This document shows positions 16,501-25,909 of a stretch of DNA of 64,000 nucleotides, piece after piece. Source of the stretch: Salinicola halophyticus. Lineage in GTDB: Bacteria; Pseudomonadota; Gammaproteobacteria; Pseudomonadales; Halomonadaceae. Under the pieces are notes generated by a model, which was not told the DNA's origin, ran no database searches, and worked only from the letters and a program-made list of their open reading frames with translations. How positions within the stretch are numbered: position 1 is the first letter of the stretch; each line of letters begins with the position of its first letter. Both the position numbers and the translations under genes were made by a program. The DNA lies in contig NZ_PZJN01000014.1 in the NCBI RefSeq assembly GCF_003206695.1, forward strand, positions 1 to 64,000, in the 5' to 3' direction.

Positions 16501-19500
16501 CCAGCTGGCCGGAGGCGAACGTCTGGGGGTTGCCGGTTTCGGTCGCGAGATGGCCGGCGGCACCCTGCTGGCCCTGGCCCTGGCGCTGATCCTGGCGGTC
16601 ATCGAGCCACCGGCGTGGGCCCTTGTCCTGCCCCTGCTGGTGCTGTGGCTGGTGGCACCGCTGATCGCGCTGTGGACCAGCCGGGCCCCAACCGATACCA
16701 CCGACAATCTAAGCCTGGCACCGCCCCAGGCTCAGGCACTACGCCGCATCGCCCGGCGTACCTGGCAGTTCTTCGATACGTTCGTGACGCCCGCCTCTCA
16801 CGCGCTGCCGCCGGACAACTTCCAACTGGATCCCAAGCCGGTCATCGCCGAGCGTACCTCGCCGACCAATATCGGGCTCTATTTACTGGCGTGCATCGCG
16901 GCGCGGGATTTCGCCTGGATCGGCACCCATCGCGCGGTCGAACGCCTGGAAGAGACTCTGGCAACGCTCCACGCGATGGAGCGCTGCAAGGGCCATTTCT
17001 ACAACTGGTACGACACCCGGTCTCTCGAGCCGCTCGAGCCGCTCTACGTCTCCACGGTGGACAGCGGCAATCTGGCAGGCCACCTGATCACCCTGGCCAG
17101 CGCCTGTGAAGCGTGGATCGCGCATCCCCATGTCGTCGATCCCCGCGAGGGGCTGAGCGACACCCTGCTGCTGTGCCGCGAGGATATCGCCGCCACCCAA
17201 CGGCTGGACGAGGAGACACGAACGGCGCTGCTGAACGAGCTGGAAACGCTCGCGACCCGTCTCGAAGCGACCGCCTACGGTATCGAGTACTGCGACTTGC
17301 TGCGTCAGTCGATCGACACCTGCCAGGGTCTGCTCGCTGCCCAGACACCCGCCACCTTTGACGTCGATCCAGCGGCCGTCGATGCGGCGACCGGAGAAGT
17401 GTCGCCGCAGCGCTGGCTGCTGATTCTGCAGCAGTGTCTCGACGAGCACCGCCGCGACGCCGAGGATACCGAGCCGGTTTCTCGAACGGCGCCTTTTGAA
17501 GCGGCGCTGTCTCGCACGCCGCTGGAAACCGGCGATCATCCGACGTCAGGCGGCTCGGCGCCTCCCGGGAGCCTGCGCCAACGGCTTCGCGCGCTGGCCG
17601 ACCAGTCGCGCCAACTGGCCCTGGCGATGGATTTTCGCTTTCTGCTGGTGACCGAACGCAAGCTGATGTCGATCGGCTACGCGCCGCGAGAGGATCGGCT
17701 GGACGACGGCTGCTACGACCTGCTCGCCTCCGAGGCACGTCTGGCGAGTCTGGTGGCGATTGCCAAAGGCGACCTGCCCACCCGCCACTGGTTCCGCCTG
17801 GGCCGCGCGGTGACGCCGTTGAAGGAAGGCGTCGCGCTGATCTCGTGGTCGGGATCGATGTTCGAATATCTGATGCCATCGCTGGTGATGCGTGCGCCAC
17901 TGGGCAGTCTGCTCGAGCAGACCAACCGCCTGGTCGTGGCCAGCCAGCGCCAGTACGCCAAGCCCCACGATATTCCCTGGGGCGTCTCGGAATCCGCCTA
18001 CAACGCGCGGGATATCGACTTCACCTATCAGTATTCCAACTTCGGCGTGCCGGAACTCGGGCTCAAGCGTGGCCTGGGCGACAACCTCGTCATCGCACCC
18101 TACGCCACGGCGCTGGCCACCATGGTCGCGCCCCAGGCCGCGCTGGATAACTTCGCTCGGCTCAGGGCGATGGAAGCCGAAAGCCACTTCGGGTTCTTCG
18201 AAGCGATCGACTTCACCCTCACGCGCCTGCCCGTCGACAAGAGCTTCGTCATCGTCCGCAACGTCATGGCTCACCATCAGGGGATGACGATCGCGGCCAT
18301 CGCCAATGCCCTGCTGGAAGGACGGCTGCGCAGCCACTTCCACAGCGAACCGATGATTCAGGCCAGCGAGCTCCTGCTGCAGGAGCGCCTGCCGCGGGAA
18401 GTGGCAACGCTGCCCTCGCCCAACGACGCCGATCATGCCGCGCCCTCGAGCACCGTCGCACCGGCGGCGGCCGTACGTCGACTCGAAGGAGAGCCGACCT
18501 CGCAGCCGGTCACGCACCTGTTGTCCAACGGCCGCTACAGCGTGATGCTGACCGCTGCCGGCGCCGGTTACAGCCGCTGGCAGCAGCAGGCGATAACGCG
18601 CTGGCGTGAAGACGCCACCTGCGATGAATGGGGGAGCTTCATCCTGCTCCGCGAGCACGATAGCGACGCCTGCTGGTCCGCCGGCGCGCATCCGATCAAG
18701 GGCCCGGCCGATTACCGGGAGGTAGTATTCGCCGAGGATCATGCGCGCTTTACTCGCCGCGACGGTGATCTCACCACCGTGCTCGAGGTGCTGGTCTCCG
18801 GCGAGGACGATGGCGAAGTGCGTCGCGTCTCGGTGACCAACGGCGGCCGCCATGCCATCGCGATCGACGTGATGTCCTACGCCGAGGTCGTGCTCACCCA
18901 GCCGCCCACCGACGATGCCCACCCGGCGTTCGCCAAACTGTTCGTCGAGACGGATTTCATCCCCGAGTACACCGCATTGACCGCGACACGGCGTCGGCGC
19001 GCGGCCCAGGAAGCGCCAATCTGGGCGGCCCATTTCGCGGTGATCAAGGGTGACTGCGTGGGTGAGCCGCAGTACGAGACGGACCGGGCCCGCTTTCTGG
19101 GCCGGGGGCGTCAACTCGGCAATGCCAGAGCGCTCGGTCACCAGCCGCTGTCGAATACCACCGGCGTGGTACTGGATCCGGTGTTCTCGCTGCGTTACAC
19201 CCTGAAGATCGCCCCGGGTCACGCCGGCCACATCGATTTCTGGACGGTGGTCGCCGAGAGTCGCGACACGCTGCTGGCCCTGATCGACAAGCATCACGAC
19301 ATCAGCGCCTTCGAGCGCGCTCGGACCCTGGCCTGGACCCAGGCCCAGGTGCAGTTGCGCCATCTCGACATCGACCTGGAAGAAGCCGCGGATTTCCAGC
19401 GTCTGGCGGCGCCGATCCTGTACAGCGATGCCCGCTTCCGCCCGCCGTCCCAGACGCTGAAGCGTGGCCTGTCGATACAGTCCAACCTGTGGCCGATGGG

Positions 19501-22495
19501 CATCTCCGGCGACCTGCCGATCGTGCTGCTGCGCCTCGGCGACCTCGAGGATATCGCCTGGCTCAAGCGGCTGCTGCGCGCTCACGAGTACTGGCGTGCC
19601 AAAGGCCTGGGCGTCGATCTGGTGATCATCAACGATCGCGCCCACTCCTATCTGCAGGAGCTGCAGGATGCGATCGAAACGGCCGTTCGCTCCAACCGTC
19701 CGCCCACGCATATCGAGGGCGATCTGGCGCTGGGCTCGGTCTATACCTTGCGCGCCAACCAGTTGAGTCTGGCCAGCCACGAACTGCTGCTGGCCGTGGC
19801 CCGGGTCGTGCTGACGGCCCGCAAGGGTGCGCTTCCCGCCCAGCTCGATGCGCTGCTGGCGGCGCCGACCATTCGGCACGACGCCAGTGTCGGCCCCCGG
19901 GCTCGATCGGGCACCACCGAACATGATCGCGCCAGCCAACAGGGCAAGAGCGAGGCGCAGGCGACTTATCAACGCCCGGCAGTGGCCCCCTCTTCGCGCC
20001 CACCGCTGGGAGATCTGACGTTCTTCAATGGCTCCGGCGGCTTCGACCATGACGGCCGCGAATATGTCTGCGTGCTGGACGACGGCGCGACCACGCCGCA
20101 GCCGTGGATCAACGTGATCGCCAATGCCGGATTCGGGTTCCAGGTCTCGGCGGAAGGCGGCGGCTACACCTGGGCCGACAACAGCCGCGAGAACCAGTTG
20201 ACCCCGTGGTCCAACGATCCGGTCAGCGATCTACCCGGCGAAGTGATCTACGTGCAGGACGCCGACAGCGGCGAGCTCACCACCGTCACCGCCAACCCCG
20301 GCTCTAGCTCCGGTTCCGACTCCGACTTTGACTCCAACGGTTCCCATCGGCGCGAGGCCGGGCATCCGGTCCGTCACGTCGCGCGCCACGGTTTCGGCTA
20401 TACCCGCTTCGAGCACGACACCGTCGAGCTCTCGATGGCGCTGTTGCAGTATGTCCCGCTGAACGATCCGATCAAGATCTCGCGGCTGACACTGGAAAAC
20501 CGCACCGGCAGGTCACGCCGACTGATCGTGACCGCCTACACCGCCTGGGTGATGGGCACGTCGCGGGCCCGGACCGCGCCCTTCCTGGTGTCGGAACACG
20601 ATACCGCCACTGGGGCACTGTTGATGCGCAACCCCTGGAACCAGGCCTTCCCCGGACGTGTCGGATTCGTCGACCTGGACGGGCACCAGAGCGGTTGGAC
20701 CGCCGATCGTCGCGAATTCCTGGGTGAGGGTTCGCTGGCCGACCCCGAAGCGCTGACCGAGCAGCGACCGCTGGCGGCCAGCGTCGGTGCCGGATACGAC
20801 CCGTGCACGGTACAGCAGTGCACGCTGACCCTCGCCCCCGGCGAGTCGGTCGAAGTCGTGGCGTTCATGGGCCAGGCCGACAGTGACGAAGCGGCACGCG
20901 AGCTGATCGAACGCTATCGGCACAGCGATCTCGACGCCAAGCTGGACGAGGTCGAAGCCTACTGGCAGGCCCTGCATGGCACGCTCCAGGTCAGCACGCC
21001 GGACCCGGCCATGGATCTGATGCTCAACGGCTGGCTGCTGTATCAGACGCTGGCCTGCCGAGTCGTGGCACGCTCAGCGTTCTACCAGGCCAGCGGCGCC
21101 TACGGTTTTCGCGATCAGTTGCAGGATGGCATGGCGCTCACCTTCGCCATGCCGGGGCTGGCTCGCCACCACCTGCTGCGCGCCGCCGGGCGCCAGTTCG
21201 TCGAGGGCGACGTGCAGCACTGGTGGCTACCGCATTCCGGTCAGGGCGTTCGCACCCACATTTCCGACGATCGGGTGTGGCTCGCGTTCGCTGCCGCGAC
21301 TTACCTTCAGTCGACAAACGACTCAGCCGTTCTCGACGAAAGCGTCGGCTTTCTGGAGGGTGCCCCGCTCGCCCCCGAGGCGCACGACGATTTCGCCCAG
21401 CCGCTGGTGGCCGACGAGGCGGCGTCGCTATTCGAGCACTGCGCCCGCGCCCTGGATCAGGCCCTCGAACAGTTCGGCGAGCATGGCCTGCCACTGATCG
21501 GCACCGGCGACTGGAACGACGGCTTCAATCGCGTCGGCGAGGCGGGTCGCGGCGAGAGCGTGTGGCTGGGCTGGCTGTTGCTACGTACGCTTGCGCTGTT
21601 CGCGCCGCTGGCCGAGGCTCGCGTTGCCCCGGAAGACCGGGCCCGCGCCGCACGCTGGCGGGAACGCGCCGAAACGCTACGGCTGGCGCTGGAAAACGAG
21701 GCCTGGGACGGCGAGTGGTATCGTCGCGCCACCTTCGACGATGGCCAGTGGCTGGGCACCCACGACAACGACGCCTGCCGCATCGATGCCATCGCCCAGT
21801 CCTGGGCCGTGCTCTCGGAAGGTGCCGATCCCAACCGCGCCGCGCAGGCCATGGCGTCGGTGGAACGCCATCTGATCCTGCCCGAGAAACGGCTGGCGCT
21901 ATTGTTCACCCCGGCGTTCGACAAGACCGCGCTGGAGCCCGGTTACATCAAGGGGTATCCGCCGGGGCTGCGCGAGAACGGCGGGCAGTATACCCACGCC
22001 GCGATGTGGTCGATCCTCGCCTTCGCCAAGCTGGGGCAAGCGGACAAAGCCTACGCGCTGTTCTCGCTGCTCAATCCGATCAACCACGCCCTGACGCCGG
22101 AAGCCGTCGAGCGCTACCGCGTCGAGCCTTACGTGATCGCCGCGGATGTCTACTCCGAGGCGCCTCACGTCGGACGCGGCGGCTGGACCTGGTACACCGG
22201 CTCTGCCGGCTGGATGTATCAGGCCGGGGTGGGCGGCATCCTGGGGATTCGTCGCGAAGGGCTTCAACTGATCGTCGCACCCTGCATTCCCGATACCTGG
22301 CCGGGCTTCTCGGCCACCGTCAATCTCGAGGGCAGCACCTGCCTGATCCGGGTCGAACGCGTCTTGGAGGGGCAACCGGCCGGGGCGACGCTCGATGACG
22401 AACCGCTGGAGGACAGCGCCACCGAGGCGCGGCTGACGCTGGACGGCCAGCCGCACGTGCTGGTCATCCATCTCGCCCAACGGGAATCGACCTGA
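13517..22495 (+). CDS. ndvB: Cyclic beta-1,2-glucan synthase (NdvB/ChvB family)
   Basis: A giant 2992-residue inner membrane enzyme that makes cyclic beta-1,2-glucans, osmoregulated periplasmic polymers. The N-terminal soluble part contains ELFGPERLEQHAQSLA and DLPPGYYRQLPKLADGPFAG. A GT84 glycosyltransferase domain follows, with nucleotide-sugar site VTLDSDTQLPRDT near residue 697 and RQHRWTRGDWQLLPW near 850. Membrane helices cluster around 490-540, 885-930 and 1020-1055. A glycoamylase-like domain and a GH94 phosphorylase-like domain come next; the GH94 acid is in GTGDWNDGFNRVG near 2660. Length is slightly above the usual 2830-2870 residues, partly from low-complexity inserts (Ser/Asp-rich near 2265). 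The start is uncertain: there is no clear ribosome-binding site at 13517, and the first 70 residues look weakly conserved. Confidence 0.95.
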   Translation: MALTTSTLDEFSSGTAYRQRACFVFDHGMEFNASARAVILLARRLEITNASTRQVTDHPISLLLWGCQVNARWRWRSGHEEVTPPWNTRAPVREELFGPERLEQHAQSLALAQPITLHPPRVKPLNQRLQENTVALRIAYRSIVDEVANRHSIVPAAEWLLDHYHHVEKHVSDIVEDLPPGYYRQLPKLADGPFAGYPRVFGLTWAYVAHTDSHFDPITLTRFITAYQRVEPLTIGELWAIAISLRLVLVENLRRLSDQIMHARDARAEADVLCERLLLPGAGSEPLRAYADLDIDDPFAAHFYAQMAKRLRDQDPGKTPALAWLEQQFSRQEVSIAAVVQNAHQRQGASNVSVRNVITSLRHIADFDWATQVEQVSLVDQQLRANSRFAEMDFATRDRYRNAIEQLARGSHRDELYVTEQALSAARAAPPAGCQPAEAERLADPGYYLIADGRRELERSLGFRPPLALQVRRGVLKLGLAGYACATGLITVLLMGLAVWTLNVVDLPFVWQLPWLLLIFLPAYEVATALANRALGEGVGGEALPGLALEEGVPPTLRTLVAIPAMLTEAVALRELVERLEVHYLSGNGGDLTFALLLDGRDADTAELPGDDTLLSIAVEAMAQLNQRHGPAPTGPRFLLLYRRRLYNASEGCWMGWERKRGKLTELNRLLRGADDTSYVSVDGYAPWVPSEVRYVVTLDSDTQLPRDTIARLVGKMAHPLNQPVFGNSDRVVRGHAILQPRVTPSLPIGRQGSRYQRLFSAPGGMDVYTAAVSDLYQDLFGEGSFAGKGIYAVDAYERALCGRIPENSLLSHDLLEGIFARAGLASDVEVVEAYPERYDVAARRQHRWTRGDWQLLPWFWGRRADRQALTAVGCWKIADNLRRSLLAPSLFGALMICAWLPLTAALTAMGLTLACLIIPALIPIVFALKPHRRDGNWRHHWRTLGRDLRTEMGRCLLSLTLLADQAWQMSDAIVRTLYRVYVSHRHLLEWTTASQLAGGERLGVAGFGREMAGGTLLALALALILAVIEPPAWALVLPLLVLWLVAPLIALWTSRAPTDTTDNLSLAPPQAQALRRIARRTWQFFDTFVTPASHALPPDNFQLDPKPVIAERTSPTNIGLYLLACIAARDFAWIGTHRAVERLEETLATLHAMERCKGHFYNWYDTRSLEPLEPLYVSTVDSGNLAGHLITLASACEAWIAHPHVVDPREGLSDTLLLCREDIAATQRLDEETRTALLNELETLATRLEATAYGIEYCDLLRQSIDTCQGLLAAQTPATFDVDPAAVDAATGEVSPQRWLLILQQCLDEHRRDAEDTEPVSRTAPFEAALSRTPLETGDHPTSGGSAPPGSLRQRLRALADQSRQLALAMDFRFLLVTERKLMSIGYAPREDRLDDGCYDLLASEARLASLVAIAKGDLPTRHWFRLGRAVTPLKEGVALISWSGSMFEYLMPSLVMRAPLGSLLEQTNRLVVASQRQYAKPHDIPWGVSESAYNARDIDFTYQYSNFGVPELGLKRGLGDNLVIAPYATALATMVAPQAALDNFARLRAMEAESHFGFFEAIDFTLTRLPVDKSFVIVRNVMAHHQGMTIAAIANALLEGRLRSHFHSEPMIQASELLLQERLPREVATLPSPNDADHAAPSSTVAPAAAVRRLEGEPTSQPVTHLLSNGRYSVMLTAAGAGYSRWQQQAITRWREDATCDEWGSFILLREHDSDACWSAGAHPIKGPADYREVVFAEDHARFTRRDGDLTTVLEVLVSGEDDGEVRRVSVTNGGRHAIAIDVMSYAEVVLTQPPTDDAHPAFAKLFVETDFIPEYTALTATRRRRAAQEAPIWAAHFAVIKGDCVGEPQYETDRARFLGRGRQLGNARALGHQPLSNTTGVVLDPVFSLRYTLKIAPGHAGHIDFWTVVAESRDTLLALIDKHHDISAFERARTLAWTQAQVQLRHLDIDLEEAADFQRLAAPILYSDARFRPPSQTLKRGLSIQSNLWPMGISGDLPIVLLRLGDLEDIAWLKRLLRAHEYWRAKGLGVDLVIINDRAHSYLQELQDAIETAVRSNRPPTHIEGDLALGSVYTLRANQLSLASHELLLAVARVVLTARKGALPAQLDALLAAPTIRHDASVGPRARSGTTEHDRASQQGKSEAQATYQRPAVAPSSRPPLGDLTFFNGSGGFDHDGREYVCVLDDGATTPQPWINVIANAGFGFQVSAEGGGYTWADNSRENQLTPWSNDPVSDLPGEVIYVQDADSGELTTVTANPGSSSGSDSDFDSNGSHRREAGHPVRHVARHGFGYTRFEHDTVELSMALLQYVPLNDPIKISRLTLENRTGRSRRLIVTAYTAWVMGTSRARTAPFLVSEHDTATGALLMRNPWNQAFPGRVGFVDLDGHQSGWTADRREFLGEGSLADPEALTEQRPLAASVGAGYDPCTVQQCTLTLAPGESVEVVAFMGQADSDEAARELIERYRHSDLDAKLDEVEAYWQALHGTLQVSTPDPAMDLMLNGWLLYQTLACRVVARSAFYQASGAYGFRDQLQDGMALTFAMPGLARHHLLRAAGRQFVEGDVQHWWLPHSGQGVRTHISDDRVWLAFAAATYLQSTNDSAVLDESVGFLEGAPLAPEAHDDFAQPLVADEAASLFEHCARALDQALEQFGEHGLPLIGTGDWNDGFNRVGEAGRGESVWLGWLLLRTLALFAPLAEARVAPEDRARAARWRERAETLRLALENEAWDGEWYRRATFDDGQWLGTHDNDACRIDAIAQSWAVLSEGADPNRAAQAMASVERHLILPEKRLALLFTPAFDKTALEPGYIKGYPPGLRENGGQYTHAAMWSILAFAKLGQADKAYALFSLLNPINHALTPEAVERYRVEPYVIAADVYSEAPHVGRGGWTWYTGSAGWMYQAGVGGILGIRREGLQLIVAPCIPDTWPGFSATVNLEGSTCLIRVERVLEGQPAGATLDDEPLEDSATEARLTLDGQPHVLVIHLAQREST

Positions 22496-22500
22496 CAAAA

Positions 22501-22520
22501 CGCGCCCTGTAGCGGGCGCG
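22501..22520 (+). terminator. Hairpin after the glucan synthase gene
   Basis: CGCGCCC-TGTAGC-GGGCGCG immediately follows the ndvB stop and separates it from the convergent chemoreceptor gene. There is no T run, so it is either a weak or bidirectional terminator or an RNA 3'-end stabiliser. Confidence 0.55.
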
Positions 22521-22587
22521 TGTCGAACCTCAAAGGCGTGAGGCTAGCGGTATTCGACCCCGGCTTGCTGGCCGATACCCCGAGCCA

Positions 22588-24282
22588 TCAGAACGAACTC
22601 CACTCCTCCGCCGCTTCCTCACGGGCCGGCGACTTGAGGGCAGGCCGTTTCAGCGATGTTGGCCGGGGCGTGTCTCGACTGGCCGCCGTTGGCGTGGCTG
22701 CAGCCGGAGCGGGCCGGGCGGCGTCGGCACCAGAGGCGGCGCCTTTGAAGAACGAGACCTCTTTCAGCAGGCTGGCGGCCTGGCCTTGCAGTGACCGGCC
22801 GGCGGCGCTGGATTCTTCCACCAGGCTGGCGTTCTGCTGGGTCACGCCATCCATCTGGGATACCGCAGTGTTGACCTGATCGATACCCTGAGACTGCTCG
22901 CGGCTGGCGACCGCGATTTCGCCCACCAGAATCGTCACCCGCTCGACACCGTCGACGATCTCTTCCAGCGCTTGACCCGCTCGGTTGACCAGTTCGGTGC
23001 CGGAACCCACCTGACCGATACTCTCCTCCACCAGGTGTTTGATCTCCTTGGCGGCATCGGCGCTGCGTCCGGCGAGATTGCGTACTTCGTTGGCCACCAC
23101 GGCAAACCCGCGACCCTGCTCACCGGCGCGGGCCGCTTCCACCGAGGCGTTCAGCGCCAGCAGGTTGGTCTGGAAGGCGATCTGGTCGATCAATCCGACG
23201 ATGCCGGCGATCTTGCGACTCGACGTGTTGATGCCTTCCATCGCCTTGACCGCCTGCCCCGCCACTTCGCCTCCGGCGCTGGCCCGTTGGCTGACATCGT
23301 GGACGAGCTTATCGGCTTCGGCGGCGTTTTCCGCGTTCTGGCGCACGGTCGAGGTGATTTCGTCCATCGAGGCCGCCGTCTGTTCGAGGCTGGCGGCCTG
23401 CTCCTGGGTTCGACGACTGAGATCGTCGGTGCCCTGGGCAATTTCGTCCGCGGCGATGCTGACCGATTCGGCATTGTCACGCACGCTCATGACGACGCGG
23501 GAAACCTGGACTTCCATGGCCTGAAGCGAGCGCAGCATCGCACCGAACTCATCCTTACAGGTGATATTGATCGGAGTGTTGAGCTTCCCGGCGGCCATGG
23601 CGTTGGCGAACGCCTGGGCTTTCCCCAGCGGCGTCATGATGCCGCGGATCAGCCATAGCGCTATCAACGTTCCTATGACCAGCGATACGAGCATGATCCC
23701 GACAATGGCATTGCGACTCCATTCGTATTCGCTGACAGCGCCCGCGAACGCCTCGCCAGCCTGGGCACCGTTGCGTTCGATCAGGGTTTGAATGGCGCCG
23801 AGCGTCTCGGGATATTGCGCGCGCAGCGTGGTCGTCGCGATGACTCGGGCTCGGTCGAAGTCATTGCCGATCATCGCCGCGTTAAGCTCGGCGATGGTCA
23901 CTCGCAAGTCGGCCAGCGCCGTGATGAAGGCGTCCGCCATCTGGCGCTCCTGGGGGCCGCCGATGCGTTGCGGGTAATAGTCGCTCCAGGCCGCATCGAT
24001 GATGGCGTCGTTCTCCGCGATCTCCTGCTGCGTCGTCCGTGCGGACTCGGGATTGCGATCCCGCTGCTCCGCGGTGATCTTGACCCGGTTGCTGAGCAGA
24101 GCGCGATCGATGTGGCTGAGATCCTCCAGGGTCAGCACGTTCCCTTCATAGGTTCTTTCAAGGGCGGTTTTGGTGTCGCTTAGGCAATACAGCCCGACGA
24201 CTCCGACAAGGAACAGCATGACAATACAGGCGCCCAGGCTCGCGGCCAGGCGGAGTTTCACGCTTCGATTCAGTAACAGCAT
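22588..24282 (-). CDS. Methyl-accepting chemotaxis protein (four-helix-bundle sensor)
   Basis: A 564-residue Tar/Tsr-type chemoreceptor. TM1 is at residues 11-33, a periplasmic four-helix-bundle sensor spans about 34-190, TM2 is 190-213, then HAMP, then the cytoplasmic signalling helix pair. The hairpin tip [20 protein letters not shown] is the fully conserved kinase-contact region. The protein ends in an Ala/Pro-rich linker and a terminal EWSSF, resembling the xWxxF pentapeptide that tethers the CheR/CheB adaptation enzymes. The ligand cannot be told. A sigma-28 promoter upstream shows that it belongs to the motility/chemotaxis regulon. Confidence 0.96.
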   Translation of the reverse strand: MLLLNRSVKLRLAASLGACIVMLFLVGVVGLYCLSDTKTALERTYEGNVLTLEDLSHIDRALLSNRVKITAEQRDRNPESARTTQQEIAENDAIIDAAWSDYYPQRIGGPQERQMADAFITALADLRVTIAELNAAMIGNDFDRARVIATTTLRAQYPETLGAIQTLIERNGAQAGEAFAGAVSEYEWSRNAIVGIMLVSLVIGTLIALWLIRGIMTPLGKAQAFANAMAAGKLNTPINITCKDEFGAMLRSLQAMEVQVSRVVMSVRDNAESVSIAADEIAQGTDDLSRRTQEQAASLEQTAASMDEITSTVRQNAENAAEADKLVHDVSQRASAGGEVAGQAVKAMEGINTSSRKIAGIVGLIDQIAFQTNLLALNASVEAARAGEQGRGFAVVANEVRNLAGRSADAAKEIKHLVEESIGQVGSGTELVNRAGQALEEIVDGVERVTILVGEIAVASREQSQGIDQVNTAVSQMDGVTQQNASLVEESSAAGRSLQGQAASLLKEVSFFKGAASGADAARPAPAAATPTAASRDTPRPTSLKRPALKSPAREEAAEEWSSF

Positions 24283-24389
24283 GGCAAAGCCCCGATAGGT
24301 GCCCTTGGCTCAAGCCTCAGGCGAATGGAACTGGTCTCGGCAGGCCGGAAGTTCTCCGGGGGGAAATTCACTTCATGCCGCGAGACGCT

Positions 24390-24416
24390 CTATCGGCAGG
24401 CGTACAACAAAGCTTA
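24390..24416 (-). promoter_or_regulatory. Sigma-28 (FliA) promoter of the chemoreceptor gene
   Basis: On the minus strand TAAGCTTT (24416-24409), exactly 11 bases, then GCCGATAG (24397-24390). The flagellar consensus is TAAAGTTT-N11-GCCGATAA. It lies about 108 bases before the receptor start. Confidence 0.85.
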
Positions 24417-24739
24417 ATTTTATTTAGCTATCTTGGCGTAAAACTTTTCCTATGGGTACAGTAACTCCTCATATCCCCCACTAGAAATTCGTTATTAAAA
24501 ATATTATATATCAGATGGTTACCAAATAACTCGCCTCCCGTTCCGTCAGGAAAAATCTCTACAGAACTGCGGTTTTCAAATCGAGGACGGTATGAATTTA
24601 CTCGTACTTTTATCCTACAAAAAAACCATGACGTACAAGATTTCGACAGCCCCGAATGCTCTCGGCAAAGCCGTAGAGGCAGTTGCGGGGCTGCCGTAAA
24701 GAGCCCCAAGCGCCGGATGAGGCCACTGTGCTCCGAGTT
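24417..24739. other. AT-rich intergenic region between ku and the chemoreceptor
   Basis: Strongly AT-rich between about 24410 and 24640, unlike both neighbours. A weak leftward frame of 93 codons covers 24428-24709 but has no good start site or recognisable domain. An eight-base inverted repeat CAGCCCCG...CGGGGCTG (24647-24654, 24686-24693) may form part of a terminator for the leftward ku operon. Confidence 0.45.
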
Positions 24740-25909
24740 TCAGCTGCGGTGGCCTAACGCCTCGATCAGCTGCCTCTTGTTCATGCCGCTGCGCCCTTCA
24801 ATCTTGCGCTGCTGCGCCAGCTCGTAGAGCGCCTCACGGGAAAGCCGGGAAAGATCGGATTTGCGGGCCTTGGCTGACTTCGTCGCCTTGACGGATTTGG
24901 CAGTCGTCCCGGACTTGTCAGACGTTTTAGATCCGGCGGACTTGGCAGCGGCTTTACCGCCTTTTCCCTCGTCGGTTTTCTTCCCCGCCGGTTCGATCCG
25001 ACCCCGCTTGAGGCTGCGCTTGAGCACCTGCATCAGATCGATGACTTCGGCGCCCTCTTCGTTTTCGTCGCCCTCGTTCCCTGCCTGGGCGCGAGTCGAT
25101 TCGATCGGCGCGATGTCCTGACGACGCCGACGCTTCTGGCGTACGCGTTTCTTGAGCGCTTCGATGTGCGGGTCGATCAACTCGTCGGGGTCGAAATGCT
25201 TGGCGTTGAGCTTGTCCATCGCCTGATGAATCTGCCGCTCACGTTTGGCATCCGGTTCACCCGGCGCTTTCAGTCCGATGCTCTGCGGCGTGCGCAGCTC
25301 GTCGTGGAAGCGCAGCGCCTCGGCACGCAGGATGCCGTTTTCGGCGATGATCGCCACCAGCACCTCGCGCCCGCGCATCACCAGCGTGGCGATACCCGCC
25401 CGCCCGGCATTTTCCATCGCCGCCGCCAGCAGCCGATAAGGCTTGAGTGCGCCGCTGCCGCGATTCGAACGGGAATCCGGCACCAGAAAGTAGGCGCGTC
25501 GAAAATAGAGCGGGTCGAGCTCGTCCAGCGCGACGAACCGGCTCAGCTCGATCTCGCGCCGATGTTCGAGCGTGGCGTCCTCGATCTCCTGGTCCTCGAC
25601 GACCACGTAGCGGTCCTCTTCGACCTCGATGCCCCGTGCCAGCTCGCTCGACTTGAGCGGCTTGCGCCCGGTCTCGCTGAAGAAGCGTCGGGACAGCGGC
25701 CTGCCCTGGTCGTCGACCTCTTTCAGCGTGATGTCTCGCGCGTGTTGGGCGGGGTAAAGCCCCACCGGGAGACTGACCAGCCCGAAGGCGATGGTGCCGG
25801 ACCAGAATGGGCGCGGCCCGCGGAAGCCGCTGTCGTGATGGTGCTGCTTGTCCGGCGCCGAGGTTTCCGGCTTCGATGTTTTCGACTTTGTCGTCTTCGA
25901 CTTAGGCAC
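24740..25909 (-). CDS. ku: Ku protein with lysine-rich C-terminal extension (NHEJ)
   Basis: A 389-residue bacterial Ku homologue. Ku dimers ring DNA double-strand ends and recruit LigD for non-homologous end joining. The conserved core begins with FWSGTIAFGLVSLPVGLYPA (residues 35-54) and runs to about 260. It is followed by a basic RQKRRRRQDI segment, a Lys/Ala/Ser-rich linker, and a final SAP/Rho-N-like helical pair (LSRLSREALYELAQQRKIEG near 350). Such tails bind DNA in other bacterial Ku proteins. The start overlaps the end of the other ku gene by eight bases. It is much longer than its neighbour, and the two are diverged, not a recent duplicate. Confidence 0.95.
   Translation of the reverse strand: MPKSKTTKSKTSKPETSAPDKQHHHDSGFRGPRPFWSGTIAFGLVSLPVGLYPAQHARDITLKEVDDQGRPLSRRFFSETGRKPLKSSELARGIEVEEDRYVVVEDQEIEDATLEHRREIELSRFVALDELDPLYFRRAYFLVPDSRSNRGSGALKPYRLLAAAMENAGRAGIATLVMRGREVLVAIIAENGILRAEALRFHDELRTPQSIGLKAPGEPDAKRERQIHQAMDKLNAKHFDPDELIDPHIEALKKRVRQKRRRRQDIAPIESTRAQAGNEGDENEEGAEVIDLMQVLKRSLKRGRIEPAGKKTDEGKGGKAAAKSAGSKTSDKSGTTAKSVKATKSAKARKSDLSRLSREALYELAQQRKIEGRSGMNKRQLIEALGHRS

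Noticed and set aside
17546..20050. An 834-codon open frame on the minus strand inside the glucan synthase gene
   Set aside because: It is antisense to a gene with clear domains. Its translation is rich in Arg, Gly and His with no motif, as expected for the shadow of a GC-rich gene.
24428..24709. A 93-codon minus-strand frame in the AT-rich gap before the ku genes
   Set aside because: No ribosome-binding site, no domain, and it crosses the inverted repeat. Possible gene relic, but not supported as a gene.
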